DNA of 58,179 nucleotides from a virus: positions 1 to 58,179 of IMG/VR virus record IMGVR_UViG_3300046747_000371; one strand, written 5' to 3'. The notes beneath the pieces were generated by a model. It searched no databases and was not told the origin of the DNA. It was given only the letters and a program-made list of their open reading frames with translations. Of the stretch, positions 48,606-55,509 are shown piece by piece. How positions within the stretch are numbered: the stretch's first letter is position 1; each line of letters opens with the position of its first letter. The translations under genes were made by a program, and so were the position numbers.

Positions 48606-49966
48606 AGCTCACGCTCTGGTTGTTCCTGCTGCTGAGTCTCGTGACCGTCGCGCGCGCGCAGACGGCGACCGTCACCCTCACCTGCCCTGCCGGTCCGCCC
48701 GTCGTCGTCGTCGACGGCGGCGCGCTGCCGCCGACAGACGCAGGCGTGCCGCCCGTCGTGGACAGCGGCGTGCCGCCTGTCGTCGACGCTGGCGTGCCTC
48801 CTATCCGTGACGCAGGCGGTCCGCCGCCCTCGACCTCGCGCCCGCCCGCGTCCAGGGGCACCGGCTTCTACGTGGTCGGCCCGCGTCTGTACGACGGCAA
48901 CGGGCAAGAGTTTCGGATGCGCGGCACGAACAAGACCCATCAAGACAATTGGGGGCCGGGCCTCGGCAAGACCAAGAGCAACACGACGCGCTGGCTGGTC
49001 TACTTCAAGGACGATCCAGACCGCACGATCGCAGACATGCAGTCGCCCAACATCGGCGGGTCGACCACGAACGGCCTCGCGGTGCAGGTGCCCGGCTTCT
49101 GGGACGGCACCTGCAAGAGCGACGCAGCGAGCTTCGAGACGATGGTCGCGCGCTGGGTCCGCGACGCGAAGAAGTACCAGAAGATCGAGCGCCTCATGGT
49201 GCTCAACATCGCCAACGAATGGGGCAGCGATCACAGGGCCTGGCGCGATGCGTACGTCGCTGCGCTGCCGCGCATTCGCAACGCAGGCTGGCACGGCGCC
49301 ATCATGGTCGACGCACCAGGCTGCGGTCAGGACGCTGCGGCGATCGTCGAGTACGGCGCAGCGGTGTTCGCTGCAGACCCTGAGAAGAACGTGCTGTTCG
49401 ACTGGCACATCTACGGCAACGTGTCGGACCCTGCCGGGGGCGTGCCGCCCTCGTACGGTGGGCAGCTCGAGCTCGTGCCGACGATGGACGCGCTACGCGA
49501 CACGGGGCTGACTGTCATCGTGGGCGAGTTCGGGCCGGGCCGAAACATCGGGCCATCGCCCACCATGATCACGCCCGAGCGCATCATCACGGTCAGCGAG
49601 CAGCACGGCATCGGCTGGCTCAGCTGGAGCTGGGAGGACAACGACCAGGCGAACGCCAAGTGCAGTAACACGAGCTTCTGCCACGTCTACGACACGCTGA
49701 GCGCGTCGATTGCGCCGAGCAACCTGACTGACTTCGGCGGCATCATGGTGGCGCAGTGGCAGGCGCTCGCGACGCCAGCGAGCATCTTCACGTCGCAGCA
49801 GAAAGGCTGGACCTGGTACGACTACGTGCTGCTCGGCATCCCGGTCGCGCTCGTGCTCATCGCTGCGCTGATTGCGCGTCACCACCACGTGCGCAGTAAG
49901 AAGCGCGCAGCGGCTCGAGCGCGGCACCAGGCAGACCTCGAGCGCATGCTCGACCACGACGAGTGA
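48602..49966 (+). CDS. secreted, membrane-anchored GH5-like glycoside hydrolase, 454 aa
   Basis: GTG 48602. Signal peptide (KLTLWLFLLLSLVTVARA), then a Pro/Asp/Val-rich linker with VPPVVDAG repeats. A TIM-barrel domain of GH5/cellulase type follows from about residue 86. It shows the catalytic acid in N205-E206 (LNIANEWG), H269-x-Y271 (DWHIYG), the nucleophile E309 (VIVGEFGPG) and W342/W344 in SWSWEDND. A membrane helix (YVLLGIPVALVLIAALIA, about 407-425) and a basic tail end the protein. It would sit on the outer face of the inner membrane or be shed. Hydrolysis of a polysaccharide is implied; the substrate is unknown. Confidence 0.75.
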   Translation: MKLTLWLFLLLSLVTVARAQTATVTLTCPAGPPVVVVDGGALPPTDAGVPPVVDSGVPPVVDAGVPPIRDAGGPPPSTSRPPASRGTGFYVVGPRLYDGNGQEFRMRGTNKTHQDNWGPGLGKTKSNTTRWLVYFKDDPDRTIADMQSPNIGGSTTNGLAVQVPGFWDGTCKSDAASFETMVARWVRDAKKYQKIERLMVLNIANEWGSDHRAWRDAYVAALPRIRNAGWHGAIMVDAPGCGQDAAAIVEYGAAVFAADPEKNVLFDWHIYGNVSDPAGGVPPSYGGQLELVPTMDALRDTGLTVIVGEFGPGRNIGPSPTMITPERIITVSEQHGIGWLSWSWEDNDQANAKCSNTSFCHVYDTLSASIAPSNLTDFGGIMVAQWQALATPASIFTSQQKGWTWYDYVLLGIPVALVLIAALIARHHHVRSKKRAAARARHQADLERMLDHDE

Positions 49967-50226
49967 TGCGCAAGAACCTGCGCGTGCTGTACAGCGACGG
50001 CGAGCCGCTTCCTGCTTGGGGCGAGAGCGAGGTCGCCGACCTGCATACGTTCGTCGATGAGGCGCTGTGCTCGAGCGACAACGTCGTGGTCGTGGCGCTC
50101 GAGCGCGACGCGCACGGCGTACGCATCGCCAAGAGCTACCGGATGAAGCGCGGCGCGCGCACGAGCATGTACGAGCTGCTCGGCGCGCTGCAGGCAGCGA
50201 GCCTCTCGTGGCTCGACGGCGACTGA
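49966..50226 (+). CDS. hypothetical protein, 86 aa
   Basis: ATG 49966 (TGATG junction; GTG 49963 also possible). Alpha/beta with LRVLYSDGEPLPAWGE, a central helix and VVVVALERDAHGVRIAKSY. No motif recognised. Lies between the GH5-like protein and a holin-like protein. Confidence 0.5.
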   Translation: MRKNLRVLYSDGEPLPAWGESEVADLHTFVDEALCSSDNVVVVALERDAHGVRIAKSYRMKRGARTSMYELLGALQAASLSWLDGD

Positions 50227-50239
50227 AAAGGGCGTGACC

Positions 50240-50392
50240 ATGAACAGTCATCTGTACGAGTGGTGTCTCTTCTGCTTCTGCACGACGGTGCTGGCGATCT
50301 ACTTCGGCCTGCCGCAGCCGCTCGGGCGCGCCGTGCTGGCGGTGTTCTGGTTTCTCATGCTGCTGTGCCTGCTCTTTCGGGGGAGCCTGTGA
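50240..50392 (+). CDS. holin-like two-TM protein, 50 aa
   Basis: ATG 50240 to TGA 50390-50392. Two hydrophobic segments (WCLFCFCTTVLAIYFGL and AVLAVFWFLMLLCLLF) are joined by the short loop PQPLGR and end RGSL. Size and topology suit a class II-type holin or similar pore. It follows a secreted hydrolase but no canonical endolysin is nearby, so the lysis role is inferred. Confidence 0.5.
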   Translation: MNSHLYEWCLFCFCTTVLAIYFGLPQPLGRAVLAVFWFLMLLCLLFRGSL

Positions 50393-50940
50393 GCAAGGCC
50401 CCCGCAGCCGCACGCGCGCAGCCCGAGCCAGAGGAGGCGGCAGCCGTCTACGTGCCGCTCGACCAGCTGCACGGATGGGACCGCAATCCGAGAATAAACG
50501 ACCACGTCGTGGACGATGTAGCCGCGTCCATCACCAAGTTCGGCTTCGGCAACCCCATCCTCGCGCGCAAGGCCAACGGCGAGATCATCGCGGGCCACAC
50601 GCGCATGAAGGCGGCGCTCAAGCTCGGGCTCGAGCGCGTGCCGGTGCGCTACCTCGACCTGAGCGAGCGCGAGGCGCACCTGCTTGCGCTCGCCGACAAC
50701 AAGCTCGCCGAGCGCGCGGACTGGGCCGAGGCCGACCTGCTGACGCTCTTGCGCGAGTTCGACACCGAGGAGGTCGAGCTCGCCGGCTGGGGCACGGACG
50801 AGATCGAGAAGATGGCCGCCAAGATTCTCGCCAAGGACGCCGACACCGATGGCGCCACGGAGGTCAACCCCGATGAGTATGAGTTCGCCCATCGCTGCCC
50901 CAAGTGCGGCTTCGAGTTCAACGACAAAGACAAGCCCTAA
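50389..50940 (+). CDS. ParB/Srx-domain protein, 183 aa
   Basis: GTG 50389 (GTGA overlap). Residues about 20-130 carry a ParB-like N-terminal domain: VYVPLDQLHGWDRNPR, GFGNPILARKANGEIIAGHTRMKAA-type sequence and EREAHLLALADNKLAE. This domain is frequently fused or adjacent to DNA methyltransferases in phages. A C-terminal zinc ribbon (HRCPKCGFEFND) follows. It overlaps the start of a cytosine methyltransferase gene, so the two probably act together in DNA modification rather than in chromosome partition. Confidence 0.75.
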   Translation: MSKAPAAARAQPEPEEAAAVYVPLDQLHGWDRNPRINDHVVDDVAASITKFGFGNPILARKANGEIIAGHTRMKAALKLGLERVPVRYLDLSEREAHLLALADNKLAERADWAEADLLTLLREFDTEEVELAGWGTDEIEKMAAKILAKDADTDGATEVNPDEYEFAHRCPKCGFEFNDKDKP

Positions 50941-51979
50941 CCCCTGCGCCTGGACGCTCGCTGAGCTCGAGCAGGTTCCGAAGAACGGGCTCAAGGTCGT
51001 CTCGACGTTCGCGTGCGGCGGCGGCTCGAGCATGGGGTACAAGCGCGCCGGCTTCGAGGTCGTGCTCGCCAACGACATCGACCCCGAGATGGCCTGGCAC
51101 TACCAGAAGAACCTGCACCCGCAGCACTACGTGCTCGCGCCCATCAACCAGCTCGTCAGCAAGTGGCCGGCAAACCTGACGGGCGAGATCGACCTGCTCG
51201 ACGGCTCGCCGCCGTGCTCGACGTTTTCGACGACGGGTCTGCGCGAAAAGGACTGGGGCAAGAAACGCCTTTTTCGTGAGGGTCAGGCAGCGCAAGTGCT
51301 GGACGACCTGTTCTTTGAGTTCATCACTGCGGCTGAGGTCATCCGACCGCGCGCAATCATTGCCGAGAACGTCACGGGTCTGATCAAGGGAGCTGCGAAG
51401 GGATACGTCCGGCTCATTTTCGCGCAGCTGCGCAGCATCGGGTACGTGCCGCAGTTATTCGTGGTTGACGCCTCTCGTTGTGGCGTGCCGCAAAAGCGCG
51501 AGCGCGTGTTCATCTGCGCGAGGCGCGAGGACGTTGCACCTGGACGATCACTCTTGCTGTCGCCGAACCTGCCTCGCGTGTCGGCCCGAGCGGCAACGGC
51601 CGACCTTCGGCTGACTCAGTTAGAACGCGAAGACACGGTTCCGGCGCGCTGCATCATGGAATACTGGCCCATCACGAAGCCCGGCGAGTCAGCTTCTAAG
51701 GCCAACCAGAGGCGCGGCAAGCGCGGTATCTACTTCAGCTGCTGCCGTCTGGATGGTGACCGTCCGTCGCCCACGCTCGTGTCAAGCTCAGCTGACAGCG
51801 TGTTGCATTGGGATGAGCCACGGCTGTTGTCTGCGCGCGAGTGGATGCGGCTAAGCTCGTTTCCCGACGACTACTACGCGAAGACGTTTCGACTCGGGCG
51901 CTACCTGACGGGCATGTCAGTGCCGCCCAAGATGGCGGAAGTCGTCGCCGCCGCCGTCCGCGACCAGTGGCTCGCCTAG
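50873..51979 (+). CDS. DNA (cytosine-5) methyltransferase, 368 aa
   Basis: ATG 50873 has GGAGGT eight bases upstream (50859-50864); it lies inside the ParB-like gene in another frame. Motifs of C5 enzymes: I FACGGGSSMG (46-55), IV GSPPCSTFS with catalytic Cys 115, VI ENV (165-167), VIII QKRER (207-211), target-recognition region in the middle, and a C-terminal motif X-like MSVPPKMAEVV. It would protect phage DNA from restriction or mark it. The second half has weaker codon bias than the first. Confidence 0.88.
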   Translation: MSMSSPIAAPSAASSSTTKTSPNPCAWTLAELEQVPKNGLKVVSTFACGGGSSMGYKRAGFEVVLANDIDPEMAWHYQKNLHPQHYVLAPINQLVSKWPANLTGEIDLLDGSPPCSTFSTTGLREKDWGKKRLFREGQAAQVLDDLFFEFITAAEVIRPRAIIAENVTGLIKGAAKGYVRLIFAQLRSIGYVPQLFVVDASRCGVPQKRERVFICARREDVAPGRSLLLSPNLPRVSARAATADLRLTQLEREDTVPARCIMEYWPITKPGESASKANQRRGKRGIYFSCCRLDGDRPSPTLVSSSADSVLHWDEPRLLSAREWMRLSSFPDDYYAKTFRLGRYLTGMSVPPKMAEVVAAAVRDQWLA

Positions 51980-52072
51980 CCGCCCTCCCCCGGCGCCGGC
52001 GAGCGCGCCAGCGGCGCAGCAGGACCGGCCCAGGCGACGCGCGGACGCCCCCGGCGCTACGCCCCTAGCTCC

Positions 52073-52115
52073 ACGGCGGTCGCGGGCGCTCCTGCGCGCC
52101 CTGGGCGACCGCCGT
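52073..52115. terminator. long nested hairpin 1 in the convergent junction
   Basis: ACGGCGGTCGC (52073-52083) pairs perfectly with GCGACCGCCGT (52105-52115). Inside it GGGCGC (52084-52089) pairs with GCGCCC (52096-52101). Together they make a 17-bp stem with a 3-nt bulge and 6-nt loop. No U-tract follows. Confidence 0.5.
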
Positions 52116-52243
52116 CAAGCAGCGCTTGCGAGCCAGCTGGCTGGGCTGCAGAGCGCCCTCGCGCCTGCGTGCGCCGCCCTGAGCGCGAGGACGTGTGCGC
52201 GTGCTTCCGGCAGCTCGGAGCGCCTCGTGCTGGCGCCAGACGC

Positions 52244-52285
52244 GAGCGCGCCCCGCTGGGCAGCTTGGCTCAGCGGGGCGCGCTC
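52244..52285. terminator. long hairpin 2 in the convergent junction
   Basis: GAGCGCGCCCCGCTG (52244-52258) and CAGCGGGGCGCGCTC (52271-52285) form a perfect 15-bp stem with a 12-nt loop, 20 bp from the end of the leftward operon. Bidirectional terminator is the most likely role. Confidence 0.55.
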
Positions 52286-52305
52286 AGACGTTGGGGGGCG
52301 GCGGG

Positions 52306-52635
52306 CTAGTCGACTTCGAGCACGAGCGCGTCGCCGACGATGGCGCTGCGCAGCCGGCCCGGATAGAGCTCGGTCGCCCGCTCGTTCAGAGGCAAGCCCT
52401 TGAGCTGGCCCTCCTCGTTGACGACCAGGCGCACCATACCCTGCGGCACGGTACCGCCGAGCTTGACGCCGAGCTCCTGCTCGAGCTCAGCGAGCGCCAG
52501 CGGGTGCGGGCGCACGAGCTCGATCCACCCGCCGACGATGGCTTGCATCGCGTCGAGCGTGGGCCGGAAGTCGCGCACGACCTCGGGAGGCTGGTCGACG
52601 CGCAGGATGACGGCGACGCGAGGCTTGGTGTTCAT
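52306..52635 (-). CDS. DUF3846-like protein, 109 aa
   Basis: Sequence order fits DUF3846: AIVGGWIELVRPHPLALAEL, then MVRLVVNEEGQLKGLPLN and RLRSAIVGDALVLE. It is a small domain of unknown function common in phages and plasmids of diverse hosts. ATG 52635 overlaps the stop of the upstream gene. Last gene of the leftward right-arm operon. Confidence 0.7.
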   Translation of the reverse strand: MNTKPRVAVILRVDQPPEVVRDFRPTLDAMQAIVGGWIELVRPHPLALAELEQELGVKLGGTVPQGMVRLVVNEEGQLKGLPLNERATELYPGRLRSAIVGDALVLEVD

Positions 52636-52808
52636 CGTTCACCCACCGGGAACCAGCCCCGACACGTCTTGCACGTGACGTCCTTTCGAACGGTCGTCAG
52701 AAGCAGCACCGATCCGGGCTTCGCGCCGCAGCGCGCGCCGCAGCGCGCGCGTCCCGCGTTGTGAGAGTCAGCGTGGTGCACGCGCGGGGTCTTGTCTCGC
52801 GTAGGCAT
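52632..52808 (-). CDS. small zinc-binding protein, 58 aa
   Basis: ATG 52808 in an ATGA overlap. VHHADSHNAGRARCGAR and CGAKPG precede VTCKTCRGWF, a Cys/His set that likely binds zinc. The CGAKPG...VTCxxC pattern is shared with the protein at 56414-56662, so the two are probably paralogues. Function unknown. Confidence 0.6.
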   Translation of the reverse strand: MPTRDKTPRVHHADSHNAGRARCGARCGAKPGSVLLLTTVRKDVTCKTCRGWFPVGER

Positions 52809-53107
52809 CAATACTCCTCCGGGAGCAGCACGGTCGTGACGGCTCGCTGGCCGCCCTCGCCTACCGCGTCGGTGATGATCCAGAACTTGCCGCGCGCAGG
52901 CGAGCCGAGCTCGTCGATGAAGTACACCGACAGGATGCGGCTGCCGTCCTTGAGCGCCGCGACGTTCGCCGCCGCATCGTGCGCGTCGACCTCGCCCCAG
53001 TCGCCGCTCACGTGTCGAGCCAGGCACATCAGCAGGTGACCGAAGTCGACAGCCTGCTCGACGCCCGGCGTCTGCACGAGCAAGCCCAGCGGGAATAGCT
53101 TTGTCAT
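52808..53107 (-). CDS. conserved plasmid/phage accessory protein ('HVSGDWGE...LLPEEY' family), 99 aa
   Basis: ATG 53107 is chosen; the longer frame is shadow of the next gene. The protein contains LMCLARHVSGDWGEVD, then LSVYFIDELG, FWIITDA and the terminal VTTVLLPEEY, a pattern I recall from small proteins encoded on many plasmids and phages, of unknown function. Some database names for this family mention restriction enzymes, but the sequence shows no nuclease motif. Confidence 0.65.
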   Translation of the reverse strand: MTKLFPLGLLVQTPGVEQAVDFGHLLMCLARHVSGDWGEVDAHDAAANVAALKDGSRILSVYFIDELGSPARGKFWIITDAVGEGGQRAVTTVLLPEEY

Positions 53108-53496
53108 GTGATGTCCTCCGGGCGCAGGCGCGCGTCGAGAATGTTGGCGCGGGTCAGCGTCTCGAAGTCGAGCACGATCATGGCGGGCGGCTGCTCGGGG
53201 TGCGCCTCCCAGAGCGCAGCGATGCGCGCGCGGAAGTGCTCGACGGTCGGGCAGAACGTCTGCGTGCAGTCGCCCTCGGCGTAGCAGAACGTCTGGCGCA
53301 GCTCGACGTTGACCCAGACGCCGAAGTACCAGGCATCCTGGTCGGTGTCCCACTGTTGCCAGCCGAGGGCGAGCAGCTTGTGGTCGTAGATGTAGCGCTC
53401 GCCCTCCTGGCGGAACCAGGACGCGACGTCGTTGCCTTCGGCGAGCGTCTGCTCAGAGAAGTTGGGGCGCACGTTGTCGACGTACACGCGCGTCAC
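53104..53496 (-). CDS. hypothetical accessory protein, 130 aa
   Basis: GTG 53496. Aromatic-rich with DVASWFRQEGERYIYDHKL, GWQQWDTDQDAWYFGVWV and LWEAHPEQPPAMIVLDFETL. It pairs by a 4-base overlap with the LLPEEY-family gene, an accessory arrangement also familiar from plasmids. No motif recognised. Confidence 0.55.
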   Translation of the reverse strand: MTRVYVDNVRPNFSEQTLAEGNDVASWFRQEGERYIYDHKLLALGWQQWDTDQDAWYFGVWVNVELRQTFCYAEGDCTQTFCPTVEHFRARIAALWEAHPEQPPAMIVLDFETLTRANILDARLRPEDIT

Positions 53497-53768
53497 GACG
53501 CACCTCCGTCAAGGTCGAGGTCCGCGATCGCGCCCTGCGTGCGACGCACGCGCAAGAGCTGCCCGTACTCGTCCTCGCTCGCGCGCTTGTGCGCCCGGAC
53601 AGAAGACTCGACGTGCTCGCAGCGCGCCGCGACGTCGCCGCGCGCGTGCGCTTCCATCGCGTGCGCCATCTGCTCGCAGGCGATCGAGTATTGCCGATTG
53701 CGCGCAGTCGCAGCGATGCGACGCAGCGCGCCGACCGTGGACTGCTGCATGTCGAGAAGGCTCAGCAT
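53493..53768 (-). CDS. hypothetical helical protein, 91 aa
   Basis: ATG 53768 chosen; the longer frame is Arg-rich shadow. Helical: MLSLLDMQQSTVGALRRIA, CEQMAHAMEAHARGDVAA, HKRASEDEYGQLLRVRR. Overlaps the start of the gene downstream and the end of the RHH gene upstream. No family recognised. Confidence 0.5.
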   Translation of the reverse strand: MLSLLDMQQSTVGALRRIAATARNRQYSIACEQMAHAMEAHARGDVAARCEHVESSVRAHKRASEDEYGQLLRVRRTQGAIADLDLDGGAS

Positions 53769-53959
53769 GCGGCCTCCTGGCTGCGCACGAGCTGCGCGAG
53801 CGCGAGGCGCACGACGGTGGCGGTGGTGGTGCGCAGCTGGCGCGCGAGCGTCTCGAGCTGCGCGGCGTCGCCGGGGCTCAGGCGCACGACGACGCGCTCG
53901 CCGAGGCGAACGTTCGCGGGCAGCGGCGGGCGGCCGGGCTTGCGGGTCCCGGTGTTCAT
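53762..53959 (-). CDS. ribbon-helix-helix DNA-binding protein, paralogue 1, 65 aa
   Basis: The GRPPLP motif precedes RVVVRLSPGDAAQLE (the beta strand and first helix) and ATVVRLALAQLVRS (second helix), the Arc/MetJ-type ribbon-helix-helix layout. Small dimeric regulators of this type bind tandem DNA half-sites. Three related proteins are encoded at 54778, 55008 and 55285, forming an unusual local family. ATG 53959 is in an ATGA overlap. Confidence 0.65.
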   Translation of the reverse strand: MNTGTRKPGRPPLPANVRLGERVVVRLSPGDAAQLETLARQLRTTTATVVRLALAQLVRSQEAAC

Positions 53960-54045
53960 GCGCGCCCCAGCAGGACGCGCACAAGCGCAGAGCAGCTGCG
54001 CACGTACGGCAGCGCAGACATGACGTGGTCGAGGTAGCGTTTCAC
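53956..54045 (-). CDS. possible 29-aa leader-sized peptide
   Basis: GTG 54045 follows a good site (TAGGAGAC) and the frame ends in an ATGA overlap with the RHH gene. The peptide VKRYLDHVMSALPYVRSC... is basic and partly hydrophobic. It could be a leader peptide or a small gene; evidence is only the RBS and coupling. Confidence 0.35.
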   Translation of the reverse strand: MKRYLDHVMSALPYVRSCSALVRVLLGRA

Positions 54046-54063
54046 GGGTGTCTCCTATCGGCT

Positions 54064-54082
54064 CGGGGTAACAGCTACCCCG
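54064..54082. repeat. 7-bp inverted repeat upstream of an RHH operon
   Basis: CGGGGTA (54064-54070), ACAGC, TACCCCG (54076-54082): perfect. It lies about 20 bp before the small leader-like frame. It could be an operator or a short terminator. The half-site GGGTA is also in the immunity operator, but spacing differs. Confidence 0.4.
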
Positions 54083-54159
54083 CGACTAGGCTCGAGCTCT
54101 CGCCGGCTAGAGCACAGTCGCGGCGCAGACGCGCAGCGAGGGCGCGTGCGTCACGACGT

Positions 54160-54612
54160 TCAGCGGACGAGGTCGAGAATGCGCTGCGCGATGCGCAGGC
54201 CCTCTGCGATGCCAGCGGCGCGCGGGTCGGCGGCCTCGTCCTGCGCGCGCTTGCGGGCGGCGGCGAGCTGCACCGCGAGGGCGCCCTGCGCCTGCGTGAG
54301 CGTCACGCCGAGGTCGAGCGACTGCTGCGCGGGCTGCTGCGCCGCCGCCTTCTGGGCGGGCTGCTGCGCGACGGCGGGCGCCTTGACGGGCGCCGCGACG
54401 ACGGGCGCGGGCTGCGCCTTCTGCGCCTTCTTCTTCGCGTACCAGCGAGCGGCGGCGGCGCGCTTGGCCTCGAGGCGCGACGCGACACGGGCCTCCTCGG
54501 CGGCGATCTCGGCGGCGCGCTGCACGGCGAGTCGGTCCTTCGGGGACAGCGTCTTGGCGCGAGCGGAGACGACGGTGGAGACGGGGGCGGACTTCTTGAT
54601 GAGCTTCGACAT
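54160..54612 (-). CDS. hypothetical Ala/Lys/Gln-rich protein, 150 aa
   Basis: ATG 54612 is chosen. The N-terminal half is a basic, Ala-rich helix (EEARVASRLEAKRAAAARW), the middle is a Pro/Ala/Gln linker, and the end is AAGIAEGLRIAQRILDLV. Composition suggests an extended, nucleic-acid-associated protein. No family recognised. Confidence 0.5.
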   Translation of the reverse strand: MSKLIKKSAPVSTVVSARAKTLSPKDRLAVQRAAEIAAEEARVASRLEAKRAAAARWYAKKKAQKAQPAPVVAAPVKAPAVAQQPAQKAAAQQPAQQSLDLGVTLTQAQGALAVQLAAARKRAQDEAADPRAAGIAEGLRIAQRILDLVR

Positions 54613-54777
54613 GGGGGTACTGCTTCTGCGGGCGGGAGAGGGGCGCGGCACCCTGCCGCCCGACCTGCTCACCACCACGCAAAACAAGCATGCGCTTTCT
54701 TGGCAGCCAAGTAAACGGGCAATAGTTGGCTGCCCGATAACCGCGCGTGGTTACGCGCTCTTGGCGATGCGCTTTTT
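54613..54777. other. gene-free region with nested palindromes
   Basis: Contains CTTGGC-A-GCCAAG (54699-54711), CGGGCA/TGCCCG (54716-54736) and TAACC/GGTTA (54738-54753) within 55 bp, plus a T6 run at 54773-54778. It is AT-richer than the rest. Probable promoter and operator region for the leftward gene at 54612. Confidence 0.4.
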
Positions 54778-54969
54778 TCAGAGCTTGCGGGCGGCCAGCT
54801 CGGCGACCGCCAGGCGCACGACCTCTACATCGCTGAGCCCGAGCTGCCTGCTCAGCGCGTGAAGCTGCGCGAGCGCGCTCGGCACGAAGCGCACGGTGAC
54901 GCGGTCTGCGCTGCGCTTTGCAGCAGGTAGCGGGGGGCGCCCGCGCTTCGGTGTTTTCTTGGCGGCCAT
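54778..54969 (-). CDS. ribbon-helix-helix DNA-binding protein, paralogue 2, 63 aa
   Basis: KRGRPPLPAAKRSADRVTVRF carries the GRPPLP motif and beta strand, followed by SALAQLHALSRQLG and VEVVRLAVAELAARK. Same layout as the protein at 53762-53959. Stop TGA 54778-54780. Probably a transcription regulator of this right-arm region. Confidence 0.65.
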   Translation of the reverse strand: MAAKKTPKRGRPPLPAAKRSADRVTVRFVPSALAQLHALSRQLGLSDVEVVRLAVAELAARKL

Positions 54970-55007
54970 CTAGTCGACAGCTACACGACGCGCCCGCGCA
55001 CGTCGAG

Positions 55008-55202
55008 CTATCGCACGCGCTTGCGCTTGGCAAACTCCCGCAGCGCGCGTCGCACCACGTCGGCCGGCCCCAGCCCCAGCTGCGCACACAGCTCAGTCAG
55101 CGCGAGCTCGTCCTCCGGGTACAGGCGCGCGACCACGCGCCGCTCTGCGCGCGCGAGGCCCGGTTGCGCGCGCCCGCGCCGCTTCTTCGCTGCTCCAGTC
55201 AA
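55008..55202 (-). CDS. ribbon-helix-helix DNA-binding protein, paralogue 3, 64 aa
   Basis: RRGRAQPGLARAERRVVARL replaces the GRPPLP motif with a related GRAQPG, then LYPEDELALTELCAQLGLG and PADVVRRALREFAK. It is most similar to paralogue 4 in the YP-D/E-DE-LAL region. The upstream gap of 82 bp contains a GCAGCGCTGC palindrome. Confidence 0.62.
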   Translation of the reverse strand: MTGAAKKRRGRAQPGLARAERRVVARLYPEDELALTELCAQLGLGPADVVRRALREFAKRKRVR

Positions 55203-55284
55203 TGCCTTTGCCCTGCCGTAAAAATGTCTGACACAAAGGACGCATGCTGCAGCGCTGCCCAGTAGCTGTCAACAGCACCCTGCT

Positions 55285-55509
55285 CTATTGCGCGGCGTCG
55301 TGCGCGCGAACTGCATGCCTGCGCGCGAGCAGCTGCAGCGCGGCGCGAATGATCTCGCCCTCGCTGCTGTCGAGCTTCGCGCAAAGCTTGGCGAGCAGCT
55401 TCTCGTCGTCCGGGTACAGGCGCACGCTGATGCGCCGCACTGCGCGCTGCTCAGGCGGCAACGCCGGCCGACCTACTGCGCCAGCTTTGTGAAGACTCTT
55501 TTTGGTCAA
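55285..55509 (-). CDS. ribbon-helix-helix DNA-binding protein, paralogue 4, 74 aa
   Basis: VGRPALPPEQRAVRRISVRLY is the GRPxLP motif plus strand, followed by DDEKLLAKLCAKLDSSEG and IIRAALQLLARRH. Start appears to be TTG 55509; a later GTG would lose the conserved motif. A pair of CGTGAAA repeats 10 bp apart lies 24-40 bp upstream, the spacing Arc/MetJ-type proteins use. It would be the promoter-proximal regulator. Confidence 0.6.
   Translation of the reverse strand: MTKKSLHKAGAVGRPALPPEQRAVRRISVRLYPDDEKLLAKLCAKLDSSEGEIIRAALQLLARRHAVRAHDAAQ

Larger units (their letters stand above)
51980..52305. other. gene-free convergent junction, 326 bp
   Basis: Rightward genes end at 51979 and leftward genes end at 52306, so transcripts meet here. 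I see no credible gene; frames across it lack normal codon use. It contains two long perfect hairpins (listed separately) and further GC-rich palindromes near 51995-52015. Bidirectional termination is the simplest role; a structured RNA or packaging signal is possible. Confidence 0.5.

Noticed and set aside
50389-50940. ParB-like protein as a partition system
   Set aside because: No ParA ATPase or centromere-like iterons nearby; the adjacent methyltransferase gives a better explanation.
52195-52764. 189-codon rightward frame over the convergent hairpin and DUF3846-like gene
   Set aside because: Opposite to the clearly coding leftward genes and built partly from the hairpin sequence.
54064-54082. 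GGGTA...TACCC inverted repeat considered as a fourth immunity operator
   Set aside because: The half-site is shared but the spacer is 5 rather than 9 bases and the central GTACAYGGYGTGT core is missing.
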